Source: Thermogemmatispora tikiterensis
GTDB taxonomy: Bacteria; Chloroflexota; Ktedonobacteria; Ktedonobacterales; Ktedonobacteraceae
Direction of reading: 5' to 3'
Assembly (NCBI RefSeq): GCF_003268475.1
Contig: NZ_MCIF01000002.1
Coordinates: 3,828,671-3,892,670, forward strand
Length of the DNA: 64,000 bases
Position numbers and translations under genes: made by a program. Position 1 is the stretch's first letter, and every line of letters starts with the position of its first letter. A model generated the notes under the pieces. The model had not been told where the DNA came from and searched no databases. It saw nothing but the letters and a program-made list of their open reading frames with translations. Below, in pieces: positions 1 to 7,316 of this stretch.

Positions 1-51
1 GCTATCCTCCCGGTGATCGTCTCTGCTGTCAATCGGTAATTCAGAGGGAGA

Positions 52-294
52 TCAGCCAGCACGCTTGACAATGCGAATGATCCACTCCTCTGGCCCCTGT
101 TGCTCCGGTATCCAGTCGAAAGCCTCTGGATATTCCGCCATCAATTGATAGCGCAAAGGGGCGGGATCGTGGTCGTTGATCAGGCGCAGTGCGCTGCCTG
201 GTTGGAGCGCCTCCAGGCGGTTGAAGATGAGCGGATGACGCTCACGGGGTATGATCGTACGCACGTCGAGCGTTTCACTAACGTTGTTACTCAT
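52..294 (-). CDS. DUF2249 domain protein
   Basis: A soluble 80-residue protein that is a single DUF2249 domain. What shows this is the ordered set LDVR, PRERHPLIF, NDHDPAPLRYQ and a C-terminal GPEEWIIRI, all of which are family signatures. The family has no settled biochemical role; members often occur near hemerythrin-like, nitrate or nitric-oxide genes (general knowledge). There is no signal peptide or membrane segment. The ATG at 294 is preceded by a purine-rich GGAGGAAGAAG. Upstream on the same strand is a CATACT -10 candidate (474-479) with a CRP-like box centred 41.5 bp before the expected start point. A second DUF2249 gene lies at 2450-2731 behind the same kind of box, so the two are probably co-regulated (inference). 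Confidence 0.85.
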   Translation of the reverse strand: MSNNVSETLDVRTIIPRERHPLIFNRLEALQPGSALRLINDHDPAPLRYQLMAEYPEAFDWIPEQQGPEEWIIRIVKRAG

Positions 295-686
295 GCTTGA
301 ACTTCTTCCTCCTGATGTATCTACAAAAAGGCGACGATCGCTCTGGCTAGCACGAGCCAGGGACGGAGTTGCTCGTCCTTGGGAGACAGAAGGCCAGCTG
401 TCCTGCCGGGAGCATCTGGACTGTGGGACTATGCCCCCTGGCCGAACAGGCTACCCTCTCTCTTCTGCCTCTAAGTATGGCAGCCTGGCCACGCAAATAC
501 CGTGACTTTTGTCGCAGCTTAGCTGCCCTCCTGCACGCTATACTTGCCCGTGAGGTGACGGTGAGCCACTGCTTGCTGCTCTGCCCCCTTTCCTGGGCGG
601 GCCTCGTCCCGTGTGGGAGAGGAGGCGGAGCAGTGCCTCTCTGTAGACGCTCTCTCTGCTGCAAGAGCTGAGCACGAAAGGGGCTG
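295..686. other. Divergent intergenic region with bidirectional promoter
   Basis: No gene is credible in this 392-bp divergent gap. It holds a CRP-like box at 501-516 and two outward-facing -10 candidates: TATACT at 539-544 toward the MIP18-like gene and CATACT at 474-479 toward the DUF2249 gene. Open frames in this gap read as GC-driven shadows without a ribosome site. Confidence 0.5.
501..516. promoter_or_regulatory. CRP/FNR-type operator, copy 1
   Basis: The 16-mer CGTGACTTTTGTCGCA is an imperfect inverted repeat, CGTGA-N6-TCGCA, matching 8 of 10 positions of the classical CRP half sites TGTGA-N6-TCACA. Its centre (508.5) falls at about -42.5 from a start site expected for the plus-strand TATACT and at -41.5 for the minus-strand CATACT, the spacing of class II activation. 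A near-identical copy lies at 2836-2851. The candidate binding protein is the CRP/FNR regulator at 2911, whose recognition helix has the CRP-type R-E-x-x-G-R. Binding is inferred. Confidence 0.55.
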
Positions 687-1019
687 ATGGCAACGATGCT
701 TGATGAGAGGACAATTGAACGGGTCAAGCGGGAGATTTACGACGCTCTGCGCAGCGTGGATGATCCCGAGCTGGGGGTCAATCTTGTCGATCTCGGTTTG
801 ATCTACGGCATTCAGTTGACGCCGGACGGCTTTGTGACGATCCGCATGACGCTCACCACGCCCGGCTGTCCCATGCATGAGTCGCTGGCGGACGGTGTTG
901 GGGCGGCGCTGGCCCATATTCCTGAGCTGATGGGCGGCGAGATTGAACTGGTCTGGGAACCGCGCTGGACACCCGAGCGCCTGACCCCCGAAGGAAGACG
1001 CCTGCTGGGGCTGGCCTGA
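687..1019 (+). CDS. MIP18/DUF59 family Fe-S assembly protein (SufT/PaaD-like)
   Basis: A 110-residue protein of the MIP18 (DUF59) family, whose members help assemble or target iron-sulfur clusters in the cytosol. The sequence shows the family core: an N-terminal helix, DDPELGVNLVDLGLIYG near residues 25-42, and TLTTPGCPMHESLADGV near 64-80 with the conserved Cys. The C-terminal extension WEPRWTPERLTPEGRRLLG resembles the PaaD/SufT end of the family. The ATG follows GAAAGGGGCTG. It is transcribed away from the DUF2249 gene across a shared CRP-like box, suggesting use under the same condition as the nearby redox genes. The exact client cluster cannot be told. Confidence 0.88.
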   Translation: MATMLDERTIERVKREIYDALRSVDDPELGVNLVDLGLIYGIQLTPDGFVTIRMTLTTPGCPMHESLADGVGAALAHIPELMGGEIELVWEPRWTPERLTPEGRRLLGLA

Positions 1020-1065
1020 CCGGTTGAGGCACCAGGCTGCTTCCAACAGGCGTGCCTGTCGAGGG

Positions 1066-2424
1066 CTAGCTGAGCAACGTGCTCAGCTTCCATTCCAGGT
1101 GGCGCACCACGCCGAGTACGTTGGCGGCTGCTCCTACCAGGCTCGCCCCGATCAGGACCGCGCCCAGGCGCAGCAGGCCATCCCAGACGAGGAACACAGC
1201 GGGCAACAACAATACCAGTCCCCCGTTGAGCAGCCAGAAGCTAGCCCAGGCCAGGCGCTCGTGGATCAGCTCGCGCATCAGCGGCACCTTCTGATGGCCG
1301 ACCAGCGGTCCATAGCGACTGTGCCAGACGAGAAAGGGAACGATCTTGTAGAGATAGCCGACTATGCTCTGCCCGCTCCAGCCGACGAGCAGGCAGAACA
1401 CGAGGGCCACAGGCCAGGCTGGCAATGCGCTCCCGATCGCGATCAGGATAGGCAGGGCTGTTGCTGCAGCTAGCAGCCAGATGAGGGCTGCACTACTGTG
1501 ATACTGGGTCACGTCCAGCGGTCGCCTCCGCCGCCGGCGCAGCATGAGCCAGTAATCCCAGCCAAAGAGCCAGACGCTGAGTGTGAGCAGCATCGCCCCC
1601 GCTAGTAGCAGCCAGCTTGCCTGCCCCAGCAGGCCGAGGGCCAGCCCAATGATCCCCAGATTCAGCAATCCCAGCACGACCCAGCCCAAACGATCATTGT
1701 GATCGTGCACCAGCGCGAAGAGACGCACCAGCGTGTAGGAGACGCCTACCAGCATATTCGTCAGCCAGCCGGCCACACCCAGAGTCACGTGAATCGGCAG
1801 GACCAGCAGCGCCCCCAGACCTAGAAAGCCGTAGATGAAATTGAGCGCTGCTGTCAGGCCGAGCGCAACGACCAGGCCAAGATAGAGCAAGGCGGCGAAG
1901 AGATAGAAGACCGTCAGCGGGCGCTTGCTAGCCTGGAGCAAGGTTGTTGCCAGGATGGCCACATAGCAGAGCACTGCCACGATGACCAGTGAACCCCCGA
2001 GCACAAGCAGCCCGGGAAGAAAGAACCAGAAGCCGCCCAGCAATACCAACACCCCGGCCAAGTAGAGAGGGTAGACCACTGGAGTCAGAGCTTTGATATG
2101 CAGGGGCGTGACGGCAATCACCGGCGTGAGCTGCTGCGAGGCTCCCAGGATGGTCATCGTCAGCCAGCCGAGCGTCATCGTGTGGACAAGGGCCAGGACG
2201 TGGGGCAGACCGCGGTTGATGAGAGCCTCGGGCAGTACGAATGGTGACAAAAGGCCGGCCAGAGCAGCCAGACAGATACCTGTAACCAGAAAGGGCAGGG
2301 GTATGCCGAGCGGCACACCGCGCCGCCCCATCATCCCGGACAATCCACCGGCCTGCTGGTCGGTAATCCTGAAGGCGCGCGGGCGGTCGTCTGCTCCAGG
2401 GGGTCCGCCGGCCATTGGCATCAT
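1066..2424 (-). CDS. Heme-copper oxidase subunit I-like / NnrS-like membrane protein
   Basis: A 452-residue polytopic membrane protein with about 12 hydrophobic segments and a highly basic loop (LMLRRRRRRP). It resembles the stand-alone cytochrome oxidase subunit I-like and NnrS-like proteins that act with nitric oxide or denitrification genes. Histidines that could bind heme lie in HVLALVHTMTLGWLTMTILG, LPIHVTLGVAGW and ALVHDHND. An upstream in-frame start exists at 2583, but it would run through the preceding gene. The ATG at 2424 has AGGTGA just ahead and begins 25 bp after the DUF2249 stop, so I prefer it. It is the second gene of a two-gene operon. No copper-site pattern complete enough to call a catalytic oxidase was seen, so a heme or NO-binding role is only likely. 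Confidence 0.7.
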   Translation of the reverse strand: MMPMAGGPPGADDRPRAFRITDQQAGGLSGMMGRRGVPLGIPLPFLVTGICLAALAGLLSPFVLPEALINRGLPHVLALVHTMTLGWLTMTILGASQQLTPVIAVTPLHIKALTPVVYPLYLAGVLVLLGGFWFFLPGLLVLGGSLVIVAVLCYVAILATTLLQASKRPLTVFYLFAALLYLGLVVALGLTAALNFIYGFLGLGALLVLPIHVTLGVAGWLTNMLVGVSYTLVRLFALVHDHNDRLGWVVLGLLNLGIIGLALGLLGQASWLLLAGAMLLTLSVWLFGWDYWLMLRRRRRRPLDVTQYHSSAALIWLLAAATALPILIAIGSALPAWPVALVFCLLVGWSGQSIVGYLYKIVPFLVWHSRYGPLVGHQKVPLMRELIHERLAWASFWLLNGGLVLLLPAVFLVWDGLLRLGAVLIGASLVGAAANVLGVVRHLEWKLSTLLS

Positions 2425-2449
2425 CGTTATCACCTGCCTTGCTACGTGC

Positions 2450-2731
2450 TTATTGTCCTGTGGGGATCTCCTGGCGCGTGAAGCGGACCACCCATTCATT
2501 GGGAGCCAGACAGAGCGTCTCGTGGCTGAAGCCGCGTCCGCCGAGCACGCCGTAGAGCGGTACTGGCTCAAAAGGGGCCACAATCACCAGCGTTTCACCT
2601 CTCTTCAGCGGCGTAGCCGCCTCCATGATCCGCACAAAAGGTTCATCGCCGCGTTCCAGATCAGGGCGCACGTCCAGCAGGGCCGTCGCCTGCTCGCGCC
2701 AGATCCGGGCCTCTTCCTGGTCCAGGTCCAT
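2450..2731 (-). CDS. DUF2249-like protein
   Basis: A 93-residue protein related to DUF2249 but diverged from the copy at 52-294. The core is LDVRPDLERGDEPFVRIM, then KRGETLVIVAPFEPVPLY, and a C-terminal EWVVRFTRQE. The N-terminal helix (residues 1-25) is rich in Asp, Glu and Arg. The start at 2731 is chosen over 2767 because AAAGGAGG lies 3-10 bases ahead of it. It is followed after 18 bp by the oxidase-like membrane protein, so the two are probably co-transcribed and translated together. A CRP-like box at 2836-2851 sits at -41.5 of a TACACT -10 on this strand. DUF2249 function is unknown. Confidence 0.8.
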   Translation of the reverse strand: MDLDQEEARIWREQATALLDVRPDLERGDEPFVRIMEAATPLKRGETLVIVAPFEPVPLYGVLGGRGFSHETLCLAPNEWVVRFTRQEIPTGQ

Positions 2732-2808
2732 AAGCCTCCTTTCCAGCCCGGTAAGATTGCCGGGCATCTTCCATTTACTTGCTTCGTCAATCGGCGCTAC
2801 AATTCTGT

Positions 2809-2814
2809 AGTGTA
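2809..2814 (-). promoter_or_regulatory. -10 element for the DUF2249/oxidase-like operon
   Basis: The minus strand reads TACACT here, a 4 of 6 match to TATAAT. There is no good -35; in its place the CRP-like box (2836-2851) is centred 41.5 bp from the start point expected near 2802, as in activator-dependent class II promoters. This is inferred from geometry only. Confidence 0.4.
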
Positions 2815-2835
2815 CAGCTCAGGATAGGCTGTCAC

Positions 2836-2851
2836 CGTAACTTTTGTCGCA
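2836..2851. promoter_or_regulatory. CRP/FNR-type operator, copy 2
   Basis: CGTAACTTTTGTCGCA differs from copy 1 (501-516) at one base; the match extends to 17 bases with the flanking C. It lies between the DUF2249/oxidase-like operon and the divergent regulator gene. For the plus strand, a weak TTACTT-17-TACAAT promoter (2775-2803) for the regulator would place this box about 34 bp downstream of its start, a position that could give autorepression. Both roles are inferred. Confidence 0.55.
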
Positions 2852-2910
2852 TCTGGCAAACACGGCACTGAGTTGGCTTTCTTTGGCTGGCAGCGAATGG
2901 TGAGGAGAAG

Positions 2911-3603
2911 ATGACAATCGATATTGAGGCGGTACGCCGCATACCAATGTTCGCCGCCTTGGGGAGCGAGGACCTGAAGCGCGTGGCCACGGTCACCAGG
3001 GAGCGGCGCTACGAACGCGGTGAGTTGATCATCATGGAAGGAGATCGCGGCGGCGCGCTGTATTATGTGCAGAGCGGGCTGGTTAAGGTTTTCAAGCTCT
3101 CGCCCGAAGGCAAAGAGCAGGTCTTGCGCCTGATCAGCGCTGGTTCTACCTTCAACGACGTGCCAGCACTGGATGGCGGCCCCAATCCCGCGAGTGTAGC
3201 CGCCCTGGAACCGAGTACCGTCTATAGCATTAGCCGCGAAGAGCTACGTCGACTGATCAGCGAGCGGCCTGCGGTGGCAGAGGGGGTAATCGCCGCCCTG
3301 GCGCTGGCTCTACGCCACCTGGTGGGCCTGGTTGAAGACCTCTCGTTCCGCCACGTCACGGCGCGAGTAGCGCGCATCCTCTTGGAACAAGAGCAGGCCC
3401 TGGCTGAGGGCCGTCAGGTCCGCCGCCTGACCCAGCAGGAGATGGCCGCCATCGCGGGCACGGCACGCGAGGTCGTTGGGCGCGCCCTCAGAGAGCTGGA
3501 GGCTGCCGGGGCGATCTCCGTTCGGCAGGGGCGTGTACACATTCTCAACCAGGAGCGCCTGCAGCTCCTGGCCGGCGGCCCTGGATTGATGCCAGCCTTG
3601 TAA
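2911..3603 (+). CDS. CRP/FNR family transcriptional regulator
   Basis: A 230-residue DNA-binding regulator with an N-terminal cyclic-nucleotide-like beta barrel (about 10-125), a long dimer helix (about 126-160) and a C-terminal winged helix. The HTH spans about 173-200; T184-A-R-E-V-V-G-R191 is the recognition helix with the R-E-x-x-x-R pattern of CRP rather than the E-x-x-S-R of FNR. It contains no cysteine at all, so an FNR-type iron-sulfur cluster is excluded; a heme or small-molecule ligand is possible. The ATG follows GGTGAGGAGAAG. The gene is divergent from the DUF2249/oxidase-like operon, and two CRP-like boxes in this neighbourhood are its likely targets. Confidence 0.92.
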   Translation: MTIDIEAVRRIPMFAALGSEDLKRVATVTRERRYERGELIIMEGDRGGALYYVQSGLVKVFKLSPEGKEQVLRLISAGSTFNDVPALDGGPNPASVAALEPSTVYSISREELRRLISERPAVAEGVIAALALALRHLVGLVEDLSFRHVTARVARILLEQEQALAEGRQVRRLTQQEMAAIAGTAREVVGRALRELEAAGAISVRQGRVHILNQERLQLLAGGPGLMPAL

Positions 3604-3871
3604 GCTCCTCGACTCGCTGGCGAAGAGAGAAGCGCAGGCAGTCAACCCTTCCGGGCCGCTTCATTAAGTGCTCCAGCTCCCTGGCCGGACCACTGTGCCA
3701 GTGCTTGTCAAGACTGGCTGGCATCCGCCACAATGGATAAGGGAGGCCAGGCCCGGCGACACGATGCAGAGTTGGAGCGTGCTCCTCTCCTGGCAAGACA
3801 GGGCTGGCCTGTTACCAGATCTGATCGACCAAACTCTCGTCCACTGGCAGCACCAGAGAAGGGGTGACCGC

Positions 3872-4426
3872 ATGCTAGAGCAACGTGAAACGCGGACCAT
3901 CAACGGGGTGACGCTCGCCCTGATGCAGGGCAACATTGTCGAGGTAGAGGCGGATGCCATTGTGAACGCCGCCAACTCAGCCCTGGCTGGAGGCGGAGGA
4001 GTTGATGGAGCCATCCATCGCGCCGGCGGCCCGCAGATCATGGAAGAATGCCGCAAGATTGGCGGCTGTCCTACCGGCAGCGCCGTGGTCACGACGGCAG
4101 GGCGACTGCGCGCTAAATACGTCTTTCACGCCGTTGGCCCCATCTATGGCGTTGATCGCGATGCTCCGCGTCTGCTGGCCAGCGCTTATCAACGCTGTCT
4201 CGATCTGGCTGAGCAATACGGCCTGCAGAGCATTGCCTTCCCCTCGCTCAGCACTGGCGCCTATGGCTATCCGCTGGACGAGGCTGCACCCATTGCCCTG
4301 CGTACAATCATTGCTCACGTACAGAAGCCGACCTCGCTCAAGCGCGTCATGCTGGTGCTCTATGGAGAAGAGGCTTATAGAGCCTATGCCCGGGCCCTTG
4401 CTGCGCTGCTGCCCGCTCAGCAGTGA
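3872..4426 (+). CDS. Macro domain protein (ADP-ribose binding/hydrolysing)
   Basis: A 184-residue macro domain that binds ADP-ribose or O-acetyl-ADP-ribose and may remove ADP-ribose marks. Signatures in order are LALMQGNIVEVEADAIVNAAN, the glycine-rich GGGGVDGAIHRAGG, CPTGSAVVTTAG, VFHAVGPIYG and PSLSTGAYGYP, closely following the MacroD-type fold. The open frame continues upstream to 3668, but that part is unlike macro domains. The ATG at 3872 has AAGGGGTG ahead and gives the normal family length. It is convergent with the lipoprotein gene at 4434, with only 7 bp between stops. Confidence 0.93.
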   Translation: MLEQRETRTINGVTLALMQGNIVEVEADAIVNAANSALAGGGGVDGAIHRAGGPQIMEECRKIGGCPTGSAVVTTAGRLRAKYVFHAVGPIYGVDRDAPRLLASAYQRCLDLAEQYGLQSIAFPSLSTGAYGYPLDEAAPIALRTIIAHVQKPTSLKRVMLVLYGEEAYRAYARALAALLPAQQ

Positions 4427-4433
4427 AGCGGCT

Positions 4434-5018
4434 TCAGCTCTCTGCGCTCGTCGCTGAGGCTGAGCGCGTGGGCAGGAGAATATCGCCCTCAGCGCCGCAG
4501 CCGACAACGCGATAGCGACCGCGTTCCATTGTCACCGCGCGACAGCTATAGCTGGCCGCTGGACGTGGGGGCGAGGGAGCGATAAAAATGGCTGTAGCGT
4601 CGCTGAGCAGGCAGTGCCCCTGCTGGAGCTCAAGGCGAAAATGATGGATGAAGCCGCTGTCGACCTCGATGCGGGTATAGTCCAGCCGGGCCGGCTGGCA
4701 GTGAAGGAAAGCCTGGAGCAAACAGGCCTCTGCGGGAAGCGGGTTCTCGCCACGCGGACTGCTGCCCTGAGAGCCGACGCCGTGAATGCTGCCGCAATTG
4801 AGAGACTGTGGTGACTGGGGAGTCGCAACGGCAGAAGTGGCCGGCCTGCCCGGCTGGTTCTGGTGCGGCCCATTGCTGGCGGTCCCAGCGGTAGCCTGGG
4901 CCGTGCTGGTGCAGGCAGCGAGCAGCAGCAGCATCATGGCCCAGCCCAGACGGCGGAGCCTGGTCAACCAGGCTCTGGCTGGCAAAGATCTCTTGTTTGG
5001 GCAGTGGATGCTCACCAT
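4434..5018 (-). CDS. Secreted lipoprotein of unknown function
   Basis: A 194-residue protein with a type II signal peptide: basic start, hydrophobic MLLLLA stretch and a lipobox ending LLAAC at about residue 36. The mature part begins with a Thr/Ser/Pro/Gln-rich linker and then a compact region with four or more cysteines (NCGSIHG, ACLLQAFLHC, GHCLLS, YSCRAV, VGCG) that could form disulfides outside the membrane. I do not recognise the family. AAGGAGG lies 9 bases before the ATG. It is probably anchored to the outer face of the cytoplasmic membrane. Confidence 0.65.
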   Translation of the reverse strand: MVSIHCPNKRSLPARAWLTRLRRLGWAMMLLLLAACTSTAQATAGTASNGPHQNQPGRPATSAVATPQSPQSLNCGSIHGVGSQGSSPRGENPLPAEACLLQAFLHCQPARLDYTRIEVDSGFIHHFRLELQQGHCLLSDATAIFIAPSPPRPAASYSCRAVTMERGRYRVVGCGAEGDILLPTRSASATSAES

Positions 5019-5375
5019 CCTCCATCGCCTCCTTGGCTACCCTATCTACATACATACAAAGGCACCCTTGGGGGAGGTCCCCCCATCTTTTCCCAGTCGC
5101 TCTTCGGCAGGGAGGGACAAGATCCCTGCTAACAAAGAGACGCACGCGCTGCTCAGAAGTTCCCATCATTGACTCAGACTCAGCTTCGCTCTTGTTTTTC
5201 CCGGGCCAGACGCGCTATAGTTAGGGCGAGTTGAGTCTCCCCGTCCACTTTGCACTATCACAACAAGAAGCTTATTGAAAGGATGCAACCACTGGTGGCT
5301 TCGTCAGGCTGGCCGGCCCGGCCCCCGGCGCCGCAGAGCCTGGTGTGGTGACCCAACGGTTGCGCTAGGCATACA
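5019..5375. other. Intergenic region upstream of membrane protein
   Basis: No gene seen. It contains a palindromic G/C hairpin near 5069-5086 (TGGGGGA then TCCCCCCA) with no T tract. A weak promoter candidate TTGTTT-18-TATAGT lies near 5193-5222 and points to the gene at 5376. Confidence 0.3.
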
Positions 5376-5774
5376 ATGGCACAGGTTTTCATCACACTCC
5401 ACTATTGGAACCAGTTTCTGGTCCTGGCGACAGGCGCGATCACAACCATCTGGGGCTTCGTCCTCTTCTTCACCAAGAGGACCGAGACCCTCAATCCGGC
5501 CTGGCGCATTGCCCTGATTGTGACGGGCTGCGTCGCGGCCCTGCAGGGCCTGCTCGGAATCATCATGGTCATCATGGGGCTGCGTCCTGGAACCGGCACG
5601 GGCCTCTACTGGCTCCATTATGTCTACGGAGCCATTGTCGTCTTCATCCTACCTGTGGCCCTCACCTATAGCTCCAGCGGCAAAAACGTCCGGCGCGATG
5701 TGCTCATCTTCAGCATTGCCACCCTCGTGCTCGTCGCGGCGGCCATTCGAGCCATGATGACCGGGCCTGCCTGA
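5376..5774 (+). CDS. Small four-helix integral membrane protein
   Basis: A 132-residue protein with four hydrophobic segments (about 12-32, 44-66, 76-100 and 108-127) and short polar loops; TKRTETLNP and SSSGKNVRRD are likely on the cytoplasmic side. The glycine-rich GLRPGTGTGLYWLHYVYG in the middle is the most distinctive part. I do not recognise the family. The ribosome site is weak. It lies ahead of the SbcD-like gene on the same strand with 89 bp between. Confidence 0.6.
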   Translation: MAQVFITLHYWNQFLVLATGAITTIWGFVLFFTKRTETLNPAWRIALIVTGCVAALQGLLGIIMVIMGLRPGTGTGLYWLHYVYGAIVVFILPVALTYSSSGKNVRRDVLIFSIATLVLVAAAIRAMMTGPA

Positions 5775-5863
5775 TCTGGCCTGAAGCTGCGGTTCTTCAG
5801 GACCACCTGGTGAGGGGCAACGGCATAGAAAACGAGCAAGCAGACTGGGGAGGAGTCATCAGC

Positions 5864-7213
5864 GTGCGAGCATCTTTCATTCATGTCGCCGATATTCATC
5901 TGGGATACGAGCAATACGGCGTCGGCGAGCGCTTCAACGACTTTGCCCGAGCTTTTTGGGAGATCATGGACGAGGCGGTTCGGCGTCAGGTTGATTTTGT
6001 CGTGATTGCGGGCGACCTCTTCAATAAGCGCTCCATCGATGCCCGCACCCTGCTCCAGGCCATCGAGGGGCTGCGGCGTCTGCGCGAGCGCAAGATACCG
6101 GTGATTGCTGTCGAAGGCAATCACGACCGCAGCTACTACCGCGATGGCGTCTCCTGGCTGCAATTCCTCTGCCATCAAGGCTATTTAACCCTGCTGGCGC
6201 CGCAGATGCGTGGAGGCGCGCCGGTCATCGCTCCCTGGAGCAGGCAAACCATGCTTGGCTCGCATGTCGATCTGCTAGAGGGACAGCTGCGGGTCTACGG
6301 TTTGCCCTGGCAGGGCTCTGCGACCCTGCGCTGTTTGGAAGGGCTGGCCGAAGCCCTGGCTGCCGAGCATGCCCACGAAGAGGCTGCTGGCCCTGAATAT
6401 CGCCTGCTCGTAATGCACACTGGCATCGAAGGAGTAGTACCACGTCTACAGGGACTGCCCTCGCTGAGCCACTTTCAGCGCCTGCGCCCCTACATTGATT
6501 ATGTGGCCCTGGGGCACATCCACAAGCCCTACGAATTTGAAAGCTGGATCTATAACCCCGGCTCACCTGAGACCTGGAGCGCCGAAGAGGCTCAGTGGCA
6601 GGAACGAGGCTACTACTTTGTCGAAATCGACACTGGCAAGGCCCAGCCAGGCGGGACAGCAGAGCGCCCCTGCTATCATCGGGCCACTCATCTGGTCAAC
6701 AGCCGCCGCCCCTTTGTCCGCTATGACCTGCGCGTCGACGGCCTGCCGACCCCCGAAGCCATCTACGCCCGGCTCGCCGAGTTCTGTCAGCGCGAAGGGC
6801 CGCGTTACGCAGGGGCTGACCAGTGCCAGCGCCCCGTCGTGCAGGTCCAGCTTGTGGGAACCCTGGCTTTTGACGCCGATGCCCTCGATCTTCAGCGCCT
6901 GGAGGAACTGCTGCGCTCCGCTTTTCAGCCCCTGCATGCCCGTGTCGAGAACAACACCAGCGACCGAGACTATCTACTCGACGGCGAAGGACTGGACGGG
7001 CGCGATCGCTCCACCTGGCATGAACTGGAGCGGCGCATCTTCGCCGAGCTACTCGGACACGATAGCCGTTATCTACCGGCGAAAGAAGCCTGGGGGCAGG
7101 TACTGGCCGAGCTGAAGGAGCGAGCTTTGCAGAAAGAGGACCCCGCCGTTCTGGCGCACTACTTACGGGAGAAGCGTGCAGAGCTGCTGAGCGGCGGCGA
7201 GCCAGCTCGCTAG
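5864..7213 (+). CDS. SbcD/Mre11-type DNA repair exonuclease (metallophosphoesterase)
   Basis: A 449-residue calcineurin-like nuclease. The metal-binding motifs are complete: D10-x-H12 (VADIHLG), G50-D51 (IAGDLFN), G85-N86-H87-D88 (EGNHD), an MHTGIEG and the GHIHKP pair. This is the Mre11/SbcD arrangement, with a capping C-terminal half of about 200 residues. Such proteins trim DNA ends with an SbcC/Rad50 ATPase; no such partner gene is visible in the flanks. I chose the GTG at 5864, which follows GGGGAGGAG. An earlier GTG at 5810 would add 18 residues before the first strand and has a poorer site. Confidence 0.88.
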   Translation: MRASFIHVADIHLGYEQYGVGERFNDFARAFWEIMDEAVRRQVDFVVIAGDLFNKRSIDARTLLQAIEGLRRLRERKIPVIAVEGNHDRSYYRDGVSWLQFLCHQGYLTLLAPQMRGGAPVIAPWSRQTMLGSHVDLLEGQLRVYGLPWQGSATLRCLEGLAEALAAEHAHEEAAGPEYRLLVMHTGIEGVVPRLQGLPSLSHFQRLRPYIDYVALGHIHKPYEFESWIYNPGSPETWSAEEAQWQERGYYFVEIDTGKAQPGGTAERPCYHRATHLVNSRRPFVRYDLRVDGLPTPEAIYARLAEFCQREGPRYAGADQCQRPVVQVQLVGTLAFDADALDLQRLEELLRSAFQPLHARVENNTSDRDYLLDGEGLDGRDRSTWHELERRIFAELLGHDSRYLPAKEAWGQVLAELKERALQKEDPAVLAHYLREKRAELLSGGEPAR

Positions 7214-7316
7214 CCTGCTCGGCTCGACCAGCGCTCGGCTCTCTGCACGCTACCAGGTGCCGAAAGCGCTACGTTGAGTATTGGTGATGCTCCCGAGAGC
7301 GACTCACCTCGAGGTG

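Noticed and set aside
519..1046. 175-codon open frame antisense to the MIP18-like gene
   Set aside because: Low-complexity product with no domain or ribosome site; the plus-strand gene is clearly conserved.
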